The notes beneath the pieces are model-generated. The model saw only the letters and a program-made list of their open reading frames with translations. It was not told the DNA's origin and ran no database searches. A DNA stretch of 13,996 nucleotides from assembly GCA_023231165.1 (NCBI GenBank), contig JALNVY010000038.1, forward strand, positions 1 through 13,996. The letters are read 5' to 3'. Source of the DNA: Syntrophales bacterium (GTDB taxonomy: Bacteria > Desulfobacterota > Syntrophia > Syntrophales > UBA8958). How positions within the stretch are numbered: position 1 is the first letter of the stretch; each line of letters starts with the position of its first letter. This document shows, piece by piece, positions 1 to 6,584 of this stretch. The translations under genes and the position numbers were made by a program.

Positions 1-44
1 AAATCCCCCCATCCCCCTTTACAAAGGGGAGTAAGGGGGGATTT
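1..44. repeat. G/C-run palindromic intergenic repeat
   Basis: The 10-base arms at 1-10 (AAATCCCCCC) and 35-44 (GGGGGGATTT) are perfect reverse complements. The inner part also pairs imperfectly (CCCCCTTT against AAAGGGGA) around a short loop near 21-23. The layout matches a class of short, C-run/G-run palindromes that are scattered between genes in many bacterial genomes. It lies about 140 bases downstream of the leftward CoA-transferase stop and could stop or stabilise that transcript, but no long T-tract is visible on the minus strand. Whether it is repeated elsewhere in the genome cannot be seen here. Confidence 0.6.
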
Positions 45-122
45 GCATGTTTCGTTGTGCCCGCTACGGGCATGATGATTAAACGGTTATTACCGGAAGG
101 GTTCGTCAATACGAGCGGTTGG

Positions 123-153
123 GGGAGGGGAAAGTTGGGTCGCCCGCCCTCCC
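123..153. repeat. Short GGGAGGG/CCCTCCC inverted repeat
   Basis: GGGAGGG at 123-129 pairs with CCCTCCC at 147-153 across a 17-base loop. It sits just downstream of the CoA-transferase stop codon (minus strand). It could form an RNA hairpin at the end of that message, but it lacks a T-run, so a terminator role is only a guess. Confidence 0.3.
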
Positions 154-183
154 AGCTCCCTCCTAACCTGACAATGCCGGTTT

Positions 184-1530
184 TTATCCCCGTTTGTTGC
201 TTTTTCTCCAGATGTTCTGCGCCTCGGCGGCTTTAATGAGCCCTTCCCTGGTTTCGGGATGGGCGATGCCGATGAGCATTTCCGCCCGTTCCCAGGTGGT
301 TTTGCCCTTCAGATTGACAATACCGTATTCCGTCACGACATAGCTTACGACCGTCCGGGGGATCGTCACGATGCCGCCGGGCTCCAGGGTCGGCACGATC
401 CGCGATTTGATCTCACCGGTTTTCTTGTTCTTCTGCGACGCCGTCATGCAGATAAAGGCCTTGCCTCCCTTGGAATGATAGGCGCCGAAAATGTAGTCGA
501 ACTGACCGCCCGTACCGGTTATCTGTCGGGTCCCCGACGACTCGGAGTTGACCTGACCGTAAAGGTCGATTTCCACGGAGTTGTTGATCGCCACCATGTT
601 GTCGTTCTGGGCGATCCGGGAGGGATTGTTTGTATAATCTACGGAATAGGTGGCGCAGCAAGGATTGTGATCGAGAAAATCATAGAGTTTCTGGGTCCCC
701 AGGGCGAAGGTGTAAACCATCTTGCCGGGATTGAGCTGCTTCTTCTTGTTAGTAACAACGCCGGCCTGATACATATCGACAAAGGCATCGACGAGCATCT
801 CCGTGTGGACGCCCAGGTCTTTCAGGCCGGACTGGGCGATCATCATTCCGACGGCGCTTGGCATGCCGCCGATGCCGAGCTGAATGACCGAACCGTCATG
901 GATTTCGTTCATGATCAGCTTGGCGATCTGGTTGTCCTCTTCACTGATCGCAGGCGCCGGCAGGCTGAAGAGGGGCTTGTTGTCCGACTCGACAATATAA
1001 TCCACTTCGGAGACGTGAATGGACTCGTTGAAGCCGCCGTAGCAATAGGGAACGCTGCTGTTGACCTCGACGACGACCTTCTTGGCACGGTTGGCGACGG
1101 CCTTGGAGATGGAACAGGAAGGCCCGAAATTGAAGTAGCCGCTCCGGTTCATGGGGGCCACTTTAACGATGAACACGTCGGAGTCGACGAGATTATTGCT
1201 GTAGTATCCAGGGCCCTCATGGTAGAGCAGGGGGACATAATTACAAAGGCCTTTGTCGTGGAGGATCCGGTCGCCGCCGCTGAAGTGCCAGTTGTTAAAG
1301 CAGAACTTCTCCCGGCTGGGATCTGCCTGGGCCACGGCGGCCAGTCCGGGATAAACGACGGCGCGCACCTTGACGTCCGTCAACTCGTCGGCGCGCTTGG
1401 CCAGGAACGGATCAAGATATGTAGGCGCCATAGTAAAATTACCGTAATCGACCCAGTCGCCCGATTTAACAGCACCTACGGCCTCCTCGGCAGTAACCAG
1501 TTTCTTCTTATACTCTTCCTTAAAACTCAT
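184..1530 (-). CDS. Acetyl-CoA hydrolase/transferase family CoA-transferase (butyrate/4-hydroxybutyrate type)
   Basis: This is a cytoplasmic class I CoA-transferase of 448 residues, the usual length for the butyryl-CoA:acetate / 4-hydroxybutyrate CoA-transferase group. It moves CoA between an acyl-CoA and a free carboxylic acid, typically acetate. The glycine-rich GIGGMPSAVG lies at residues 219-228. The probable catalytic glutamate is E244 in GVHTEMLVDAF, the position that forms the covalent glutamyl-CoA ester in this family. The GTGGQFD motif at 339-345 shapes the CoA/oxyanion site. The protein is full length with no signal peptide. The ATG start is well supported by AGGGAGG about 7 bases upstream on the minus strand. 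The gene lies downstream of the PAS/LuxR gene on the same strand, but the gap contains a probable terminator. The exact substrate cannot be read from sequence; butyryl-CoA, 4-hydroxybutyryl-CoA or another short acyl-CoA are all possible. No partner pathway gene is in the window. Confidence 0.93.
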   Translation of the reverse strand: MSFKEEYKKKLVTAEEAVGAVKSGDWVDYGNFTMAPTYLDPFLAKRADELTDVKVRAVVYPGLAAVAQADPSREKFCFNNWHFSGGDRILHDKGLCNYVPLLYHEGPGYYSNNLVDSDVFIVKVAPMNRSGYFNFGPSCSISKAVANRAKKVVVEVNSSVPYCYGGFNESIHVSEVDYIVESDNKPLFSLPAPAISEEDNQIAKLIMNEIHDGSVIQLGIGGMPSAVGMMIAQSGLKDLGVHTEMLVDAFVDMYQAGVVTNKKKQLNPGKMVYTFALGTQKLYDFLDHNPCCATYSVDYTNNPSRIAQNDNMVAINNSVEIDLYGQVNSESSGTRQITGTGGQFDYIFGAYHSKGGKAFICMTASQKNKKTGEIKSRIVPTLEPGGIVTIPRTVVSYVVTEYGIVNLKGKTTWERAEMLIGIAHPETREGLIKAAEAQNIWRKSNKRG

Positions 1531-1838
1531 GAAATTCCCTCCCTGTTAAATTTTGTGTATGATTCCATTTATGACTACGCAAAAAGCCCACATGCTTTGT
1601 TGCGCTTCGCTCGCCAATTATTAACCGATTCCGTCACTACTCAACGCCTTTCTGTTAAGTGTTATCTGCCGGCTGCTCAGTCTCCTTCGGGGAGAAGGCG
1701 GGACCGGGTTGGCGTTCCCCGGCCCCTTTGGTAGGTAGAGGCGAAAAAATATGACGGTCTTTTAAATAAACAATTACCAAGCATAAAGACCACGGGTAAA
1801 AAATTATAAAATATGGTGATTGATTATTTTGAAAGAAC
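1531..1838. other. Intergenic region with two repeat-like blocks
   Basis: No credible gene is seen in this gap. Positions 1574-1616 hold a GC-rich stretch containing TTTGTTGCGCTTCGCTCGCC that looks like a dispersed intergenic repeat. Positions 1680-1726 form a structured GC-rich island: TCTCC/GGAGA arms (1681-1685 and 1691-1695), then CCGGG (1704-1708) with CCCGG (1718-1722). Its layout, a small hairpin followed by a G-rich tail, resembles the block at 6501-6541. The promoter of the leftward CoA-transferase must lie here. A weak minus-strand candidate is TTGAGT, 16 bases, AATAAT within about 1619-1646. The rest (1740-1838) is AT-rich and unremarkable. Confidence 0.4.
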
Positions 1839-1863
1839 AAAAAAATCAATATCAAAAGATATT
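1839..1863 (-). terminator. Candidate rho-independent terminator of the PAS/LuxR gene
   Basis: On the minus strand, AATATC-TTTT-GATATT forms a 6-bp stem (1848-1863). It is followed by GA and seven T residues (1839-1845 read in reverse). It lies 27 bases beyond the stop codon of the leftward regulator gene. The stem is AT-rich and therefore weak, but position and T-tract fit. A second small inverted repeat, ATTACA/TGTAAT (1873-1889), lies directly at the stop codon. Confidence 0.5.
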
Positions 1864-1889
1864 AACAGGAATATTACAATAAATGTAAT

Positions 1890-3152
1890 TTAGGAAAATG
1901 ACGAGAGATAGGACTGGAGGTTTGTTTTCTGTTTATTCAGGCCAAGTTTATGACGGATTCGATGGCGGCAGATATTGACAGCGCTTGAGGAGATACTAAA
2001 AAAGTCGGCGATCTCCTTGCTTGATTTTCCTTCCTTGATGAGATTGGCCACCTGGATTTCCCGGGCCGTAAGATTCATGTGCTGGGAAGAAAGGGTATGG
2101 GAGAAGGGCGACACAATGTCTCTCAGGTTCGATTCGAGAACCTTTAAGTCCGCCCGCAAATGAGGATCGGTAATTTGATTTTTAAGCTTATCCACGTAAG
2201 GGATGACGAGTTTCTTCACATTGGACAGAACATCCGCGGCTAATTCTTTTTTATCCTCTTCCCGCTTTTTCAGCAGGACCCTCAGGGCGGCGTTCAATTC
2301 CTCTAACTCGTGGGTTTTTGCTTCCAGTTCTTCACTCCGTTTTTTGAGGGCCGCCTCGGCTTCCTTGTAGTCGGTGATGTCGAGAAACGAGGCAATGCTC
2401 TTCGTGGTACCCGGAATCAGATCCACGGACAGATAAATATTACGCAGATCGCCTTTTTTATTGTACCAGCGGAATTCGTAATTCTTTGGGGGAATCTGTG
2501 GATCAACGCGCCTAAGGTAGTGATAGGTCTTCATGGCCTCCACATCGTCGGGATAGGTAAACTCCGTCCAACTCTTCCGGTTTTCGATTTCTTCCTTGGT
2601 ATAGCCGAATTGTTTGACAAATTCACTGTTTACAAAGGAGATGGTGGTGTCGTTCTCAAGGACCATCGTTGCCGCCCCCGTAGTTTCGAAGACCGTCCGA
2701 TACCAGTTTTCAGATTCACGGATTCTTTCTTCCGCCTGCTTGCGGTCGGAGATATCCATGGAATTGCCCAGAATGGCAGGTTTGCCTTGGTAAGAGATTG
2801 ACGCTACCGTCTCCATGATCCAGCGCCTCTGGCCGTCTTTGGCGATGATCTGAAATTCATGGGGGGAGATCCGTTCGCCCTGGAGCATCATGCGGGCATT
2901 TTTTTTGACCGTTTCCCGATCCTCGGGACGCACGAGAGTATCCGATTTTTTCCCGATGAGTTCATCCTTTGTATAACCGGCGTAGTGGGCGGCATTCGCG
3001 TTGACAAAAACGAACTTGCCTTCCTGAACCACATAGATGCCGGCCACGGATTTTTCCGTCAGCGTTTGAAATAGATCTGCCGTTTCGCCCGGGGATTTTT
3101 TGTTTTGCTGCCGGTGGCCTTTCTTTTCCATATTTTTCAATGAGATGTCCAT
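1890..3152 (-). CDS. PAS-PAS-LuxR (HTH) transcriptional regulator
   Basis: A cytoplasmic sensor-regulator of 420 residues. PAS domain 1 spans about 26-138 (FVNANAAHYAGYTKDELIG, ending in DISDRKQAEER). PAS domain 2 spans about 148-262 (FVNSEFVKQFGYTKEEIE, ending in DITDYKEAE). A charged coiled-coil-like helix (about 262-305) and a helical linker follow. A LuxR/GerE-type helix-turn-helix lies at about 358-410 (LTAREIQVANLIKEGKSSKE, then SSSAVNICRHRIRHKLGL). There is no membrane segment, kinase or receiver domain, so it is probably a one-component switch that senses a small molecule, redox state or partner protein through PAS. The target genes are unknown; the neighbouring CoA-transferase or the divergent beta-CASP gene are guesses. 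The start is uncertain: no Shine-Dalgarno precedes the ATG at 3152, and the putative promoter predicts a transcript start near 3154. The in-frame ATG at 3131 (MEKKGH) is therefore a good alternative. Confidence 0.88.
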   Translation of the reverse strand: MDISLKNMEKKGHRQQNKKSPGETADLFQTLTEKSVAGIYVVQEGKFVFVNANAAHYAGYTKDELIGKKSDTLVRPEDRETVKKNARMMLQGERISPHEFQIIAKDGQRRWIMETVASISYQGKPAILGNSMDISDRKQAEERIRESENWYRTVFETTGAATMVLENDTTISFVNSEFVKQFGYTKEEIENRKSWTEFTYPDDVEAMKTYHYLRRVDPQIPPKNYEFRWYNKKGDLRNIYLSVDLIPGTTKSIASFLDITDYKEAEAALKKRSEELEAKTHELEELNAALRVLLKKREEDKKELAADVLSNVKKLVIPYVDKLKNQITDPHLRADLKVLESNLRDIVSPFSHTLSSQHMNLTAREIQVANLIKEGKSSKEIADFFSISSSAVNICRHRIRHKLGLNKQKTNLQSYLSSFS

Positions 3153-3160
3153 GATGCATA

Positions 3161-3190
3161 TCTATAAGGCGCAGGGCCCTGACGTGTCAA
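3161..3190 (-). promoter_or_regulatory. Candidate sigma-70 promoter of the PAS/LuxR gene
   Basis: Read on the minus strand there is a perfect -35 TTGACA (3185-3190). An 18-base spacer follows, then TATAGA (3161-3166), which matches 4 of 6 in the -10 consensus. The spacer contains the perfect 10-base palindrome CAGGGCCCTG (3172-3181), a possible operator site. The predicted transcript start, near 3154, almost touches the annotated start codon. Confidence 0.45.
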
Positions 3191-3231
3191 GGAAATGATT
3201 CAATTAACATCGAAGGGCAAACAACAGGCGG

Positions 3232-3260
3232 TTGCATTGTTTCCCGGGCTGTGATTTAAT
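3232..3260 (+). promoter_or_regulatory. Weak candidate promoter of the beta-CASP gene
   Basis: TTGCAT (3232-3237), a 17-base spacer and TTTAAT (3255-3260, 5 of 6 in the -10 consensus). Transcription would start at about 3267, the very ATG of the longest reading frame. Either the message is leaderless, or translation starts further in (ATG at 3282 or GTG at 3333). The -35 match is poor. Confidence 0.3.
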
Positions 3261-3266
3261 AATTCC

Positions 3267-4907
3267 ATGCCTCGACATAAAATGCATGAGCGGTTCCAAA
3301 CGGGAGAACCTGCGGAGATACAATGGCGGCGGGTGTTGTCGACAATTCTTATCTTTTTGTTTTTGGCCTTGCCTTCCCAGGCGCAGGCGACGATTTACCT
3401 CCAATTCCTCGGCGCCGCCCGGACCGTTAGCGGCAGCGCCTGTCTCCTGGAGACGGGAAAATTAAGGATCCTCATTGATTTCGGTTTATTTATGAGCCCT
3501 GAGGATCGTTTCCGCAATGATCTTTTGCCCTTCGATCCGTCAACTATAGATTATGTGCTACTGACCCATGCCCATAGCGATCATGCGGGCAGAATCCCTC
3601 TATTATATAAAAAGGGTTTTCGAGGCAAGGTAGTCGGTATTGGGGCTACAAAAGTCCTCACCCGCTTGATTATAGGTGCCAGTCTTGATCATACGGACCG
3701 GGAAACGGTCGCTCTGTCCGGTTCTCAGGATATTGCGGCGATGATGAGGAACTTCATGTCCATTCCTTATGATCGCAAGCTTGATCTATCGCCGGAGATC
3801 GCTGTCCGCTTTCGGAATGCCGGTCATATCCTTGGTTCGGCCATAATTGAGATCTGGTGCAAGGACGGCGAAAAAAACATAAAAATTGTGTTTACCGGCG
3901 ATATGGGTAATGCATCCATCCCCCTGCTCAAGGCGCCCTTTGACGTCCGGGAAGGCGATTTTGTCATTGTTGAGGCGACTTACGGAACGACACCGAGAAC
4001 CGGGAGCAAAACAATACCAGTGATTTTTCCCAAACCCAAGCATGATAGCAATTCCTTAGATAGCAAAATGACCAAATTTGGAACGGAGATACGCAAGACC
4101 CTGGAAGCCGGAGGAAGCGTTTTGATCCCGGCCTTTACCCTTGATCGTACCCAGAAGGTCCTGTTCATACTGGGCAGATTGAAGCGGGAAGGCATAATCC
4201 CTGAGCAGACGCTCGTTTACGCCGACAGCGGTATGGCAAGGAAAATAACTCGGATTTACGGGCGATACGGTGGACATTTCCATCCGGAGGCACGCAAGCT
4301 TACGGATGAGGGACATGATCTTTTTCGTTTTCCAGGTTTTCATGATGTTTCCGGGGCTGTATCACTCCGGGCGCACGACTTGGGAAAGCCGGCGATTTAT
4401 GTAACTTCCAGCGGCATGCTGGAACATGGCAATGCCCCGCAACATCTTGGAAAAATGATCGAGGACCCCCATAATCTCCTTGCTATCGTCGGCTGGCAGG
4501 CCCCGGGTTCTCTGGGTTCAAGGCTTCTCGCCGGGGAGCAGCGGGTCATAATTCCTGTCCGTAGGGAAGGGGAGGGCGGTGCAGGCGCCGGCAGAGTTGC
4601 AAAGGATGTAAAAATGAGCATAAAAATGTTCGATTTCTTCTCCAACCATGCCGACGCTTGCCAACTGTTGACTTGGCTGGCCGGTTTCAGGAAGACAAAA
4701 CAGGTTTTTGTCGTTCATGGAGATCAGGAAAACACGCTTGATCTGGCGCGGATTATTGAGGGTAATCTCGGTTTCAAGGCCGTCGCGCCGGAATTGAACG
4801 ACAGGATAGTTCTATCTGCCGATCAGCAGTACCGGGAGCGAAAACCCGGAATAATGCCATGCGCCGGTCTCAGCGGTGGTGAAGTCTGGAGTCGAACCAT
4901 GGAATGA
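3267..4907 (+). CDS. Exported beta-CASP metallo-beta-lactamase-fold protein (CPSF/RNase-like)
   Basis: This 546-residue protein belongs to the MBL-fold beta-CASP family, whose members are mostly zinc-dependent RNA nucleases. The MBL core starts at about T42 (IYLQFLGAARTVSGS). Zinc ligands are in HAHSDH (101-106), GHILGS (H187) and GDMGN (D212). EATYG (E236) is beta-CASP motif A. The beta-CASP domain includes IPAFTLDRTQKVL (about 287-299), YADSGMA and VTSSGMLEHG (about 379-388). FFSNHAD (H461) and VVHGD (H484) are the remaining histidine motifs. The catalytic set appears complete. Unusually, residues about 20-41 look like a signal peptide: WRR, a hydrophobic core, then AQA before T42. Cytoplasmic relatives begin directly at the MBL strand. 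A short extra stretch follows motif A (about 243-268). The start is uncertain: 3267, ATG 3282 or GTG 3333, none with a strong Shine-Dalgarno. The role is unknown; a periplasmic nuclease or other hydrolase is inference. Confidence 0.85.
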   Translation: MPRHKMHERFQTGEPAEIQWRRVLSTILIFLFLALPSQAQATIYLQFLGAARTVSGSACLLETGKLRILIDFGLFMSPEDRFRNDLLPFDPSTIDYVLLTHAHSDHAGRIPLLYKKGFRGKVVGIGATKVLTRLIIGASLDHTDRETVALSGSQDIAAMMRNFMSIPYDRKLDLSPEIAVRFRNAGHILGSAIIEIWCKDGEKNIKIVFTGDMGNASIPLLKAPFDVREGDFVIVEATYGTTPRTGSKTIPVIFPKPKHDSNSLDSKMTKFGTEIRKTLEAGGSVLIPAFTLDRTQKVLFILGRLKREGIIPEQTLVYADSGMARKITRIYGRYGGHFHPEARKLTDEGHDLFRFPGFHDVSGAVSLRAHDLGKPAIYVTSSGMLEHGNAPQHLGKMIEDPHNLLAIVGWQAPGSLGSRLLAGEQRVIIPVRREGEGGAGAGRVAKDVKMSIKMFDFFSNHADACQLLTWLAGFRKTKQVFVVHGDQENTLDLARIIEGNLGFKAVAPELNDRIVLSADQQYRERKPGIMPCAGLSGGEVWSRTME

Positions 4908-4952
4908 GAGCCTTGAATTTCTACCGAATATTTCAGCACGGAGCAAATCGTA

Positions 4953-4987
4953 ATCATGGCGTCGTCGCGGCGAAAGCCGGGAATCAT
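4953..4987. repeat. Degenerate hairpin repeat flanked by AATCATG copies
   Basis: The seven bases AATCATG occur at 4953-4959 and again at 4981-4987, flanking a GC-rich piece with the GAAA-loop hairpin CGGCGAAAGCCG (4968-4979). It resembles degenerate copies of the common dispersed repeat of the TTCCCGCGAAAGCGGGAA kind. It sits in the 153-bp gap between the beta-CASP and TolC genes. There is no T-tract, so it is not a clear terminator. Confidence 0.35.
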
Positions 4988-5011
4988 GAACAATAACAAG
5001 GGATACTTTTT

Positions 5012-5039
5012 TTGACAAAGGGATGGCCGATATGATAGT
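5012..5039 (+). promoter_or_regulatory. Candidate sigma-70 promoter of the efflux operon
   Basis: A perfect -35 TTGACA (5012-5017), a 16-base spacer and GATAGT (5034-5039, 4 of 6 in the -10 consensus). It lies about 20 bases ahead of the GTG start of the TolC gene and directly after a T-run. This is the best promoter candidate for the tolC-like/fusion-protein/RND/patatin block. No clear repressor palindrome or regulator gene is next to it. Confidence 0.5.
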
Positions 5040-5060
5040 TAACCACTTTTTTAAGGGGTA

Positions 5061-6410
5061 GTGACAATACTCTATGGATTCAAAAGCATGAAGTCGATTT
5101 TTCGGATGAACAGATACTTGTCGGTGTTGATTCTCTGCGTAACCTTGCTCAGTTCCTTTGGCGAGGCGCCGGCGGCGGAGCCCCTGATTCGGGAAGGGGA
5201 GGAACTTACGCTGGAACGATGTCTGGAAATCGCCGTCAAGAATCAGCCGGTAATAATGCAGTATCTCTACACCACCCAGGCCAACGAAGCCCAACTGGGG
5301 CAGGCAAAATCGGGATATTACCCCAAATTAGATGCCTTTTCATCTTTTACCAGCTACAACGCCGTCAAGCAGACCGGTGACCCCATCCCTCCCATCAACA
5401 ACCTTTATGGATACAAGTACGGCGATAATACCCTTACCCTTACCCAGAAGATCTATGATTTCGGGAAACGGGAAGACGGGGTCGATGTGGCCAGTCTCAA
5501 CCTCGATTCATCACGGAAAGATGTGGAAAATCAGATAACTACGGTGGTGAATAATGTCAAGAACGCCTATTATCTCGTCCTCAAGTCAAAATATTCACGG
5601 GATGTATATGTTGACGTCAGGGATCAGTACCGCAAACAGCTGGAGCAGGCCAAACTGTTCTTTGAAGCGGGAAAAAAGCCGAAATACGATGTGACCAACG
5701 TCGAGGTCTATCTCAGCAATGCCGATCTCAAGCTCATCGAGGCCGAAAACGAATTGAGCAAGGCCCGGGTTTCCCTGAACACTGCGATGGGTTATGACGG
5801 TCCTGCGTCTTACAACGTCAAAGAAATCAAGACTCTTGAAAGTTACAAGATTACGGAGCAGGACGCCGTCGAACAGGCAAATAAAAATCGTCAGGATCTG
5901 CAATCCCTTCTTGTCCAGAAGGCCTCGGCGGAAAAGTCGGTGTCCCTGGCAAAAAAGGACTATTTCCCTTCCCTTGACGCCAACGCCGGCTATGAATTTG
6001 CGGGCAGCCAAACGCCGCTGGCCCAGGGATTGACGGCAGGGGTGAGTCTTTCCTGGAATCTCTTCCAGGGGTTTTCAACCCAGCAGGCGGTGCAGAAAGC
6101 ACTGGCAAATATGCGGGTTACGGAAGCCAAAATTGCCAGCCTCAAACTCCAGATCACCCAGGAGGTCAAGACGGCCCTCCTTAATCTGAAGAAGGCTGAA
6201 GAATCCATCGCCAACGCCAAGATTCAGGTCCGGCAGGCCACGGAGAATATGGAATTGGCTGAACTCCGTTATCAGATGGGTCTGGGTACAACCCTGGAGG
6301 TAACCATTGCCACCGTCAATTACAGCCAGGCAAAACAGACGCACATTACTTCCCTCTACGATTATGTAACCGCAAAAGCGAACCTCGAAAAATCGATGGG
6401 GGCCAGGTAG
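5061..6410 (+). CDS. TolC-family outer-membrane efflux channel
   Basis: A 449-residue outer-membrane factor, the exit duct of a tripartite pump. A Sec signal peptide is clear: basic residues around FRMNRYL, a hydrophobic core to about residue 31 and cleavage near APAA|EP (about 39). Two OEP repeats follow. The first runs LTLERCLEIAVKNQP (about 49-63) with GYYPKLDA (85-92). The second has YFPSLDANAGYEF (about 301-313), then WNLFQGF (332-338). Long helices rich in Ala, Lys and Glu lie between them (for example 155-240 and 340-440), as in TolC/OprM coiled-coil barrels. The length is typical. The GTG at 5061 is preceded by AAGGGG with very short spacing; ATG at 5088 (MKSIFRMNRYL) is an alternative that keeps the whole signal peptide. 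It is the first gene of the efflux block, with the fusion-protein gene 171 bases downstream. Some TolC-family proteins are lipidated, but no lipobox cysteine is seen at the cleavage site here. Confidence 0.92.
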   Translation: MTILYGFKSMKSIFRMNRYLSVLILCVTLLSSFGEAPAAEPLIREGEELTLERCLEIAVKNQPVIMQYLYTTQANEAQLGQAKSGYYPKLDAFSSFTSYNAVKQTGDPIPPINNLYGYKYGDNTLTLTQKIYDFGKREDGVDVASLNLDSSRKDVENQITTVVNNVKNAYYLVLKSKYSRDVYVDVRDQYRKQLEQAKLFFEAGKKPKYDVTNVEVYLSNADLKLIEAENELSKARVSLNTAMGYDGPASYNVKEIKTLESYKITEQDAVEQANKNRQDLQSLLVQKASAEKSVSLAKKDYFPSLDANAGYEFAGSQTPLAQGLTAGVSLSWNLFQGFSTQQAVQKALANMRVTEAKIASLKLQITQEVKTALLNLKKAEESIANAKIQVRQATENMELAELRYQMGLGTTLEVTIATVNYSQAKQTHITSLYDYVTAKANLEKSMGAR

Positions 6411-6418
6411 CCAGATTC

Positions 6419-6494
6419 AGGCAATAGGCAATAGCAATAGGCAACAGAAAGAAGGCAACAGGCAGCAGGCAGCAGGCAATCGGGAACAGGCAAA
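6419..6494 (+). repeat. Heptamer tandem repeat, consensus AGGCAAY, 11 units
   Basis: Directly after the TolC stop codon, 76 bases divide into eleven units: ten of seven bases and one of six (AGCAAT). Units read AGGCAAT, AGGCAAC, AGGCAGC and diverged forms such as AGAAAGA and CGGGAAC. The last unit, AGGCAAA, leads into the hairpin repeat at 6501. A multiple-of-seven unit does not preserve reading frame, and the array is outside any gene. It may vary in length by slippage. Confidence 0.75.
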
Positions 6495-6500
6495 ATGCTT

Positions 6501-6541
6501 CCCTCCCCTTCAAGGGGAGGGTTAGGGTGGGGATGGGTTTC
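6501..6541 (+). repeat. CCCTCCCC hairpin repeat with G-rich tail
   Basis: CCCTCCCC (6501-6508) and GGGGAGGG (6514-6521) form a perfect 8-bp stem with the loop TTCAA. A tail GTTAGGGTGGGGATGGG follows. This is a recognisable class of intergenic repeat found scattered in many proteobacterial genomes. Inside the pump operon it could act as an attenuator or an mRNA-stabilising hairpin. It supplies a false ATG at 6495 in frame with the next gene. Confidence 0.7.
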
Positions 6542-6569
6542 ATTAAAGAATAAGTTAAACAGAATAAGT

Positions 6570-6584
6570 GGAGATAATATCTTG
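6570..6584 (+). promoter_or_regulatory. Ribosome binding site and TTG start deciding the fusion-protein N-terminus
   Basis: GGAG at 6570-6573 (in GTGGAGAT) is eight bases before TTG at 6582-6584, in frame with the fusion protein. The alternative ATG at 6495 lies inside the repeat, would translate the repeat itself and has only AGG-type repeat sequence ahead of it. The next in-frame ATG (6681) would leave a signal peptide with no positive charge. Confidence 0.55.

Noticed and set aside
58..72. TGCCCG-CTA-CGGGCA hairpin as a terminator of the CoA-transferase
   Set aside because: The stem is only six base pairs and no T-run follows on the minus strand, so a terminator call is not justified.
259..1734. 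Long plus-strand open frame (491 codons) opposite the CoA-transferase
   Set aside because: It is an antisense shadow of a clearly conserved gene. Its translation is low-complexity and rich in Gly, Asp and His, with no recognisable domain.
3320..3350. Twin-arginine (Tat) signal in the beta-CASP leader (WRRVLS)
   Set aside because: Only the RR pair matches; the preceding Ser/Thr, the Phe-Leu-Lys part and a mild hydrophobic core are missing, so a Sec-type signal is more likely.
4953..4987. AATCATG direct repeats as target-site duplication of a small mobile element
   Set aside because: The enclosed segment is only about 21 bases and lacks terminal inverted repeats; chance or a degenerate dispersed repeat is simpler.
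6419..6494. CRISPR-like or coding interpretation of the tandem repeat
   Set aside because: Units are only seven bases with no spacers, so it is a simple tandem repeat and not a CRISPR array.
6495..6581. N-terminal extension of the adaptor starting at ATG 6495
   Set aside because: These codons lie within the dispersed hairpin repeat and lack adaptor-like sequence; a TTG with a well-spaced GGAG follows at 6582.
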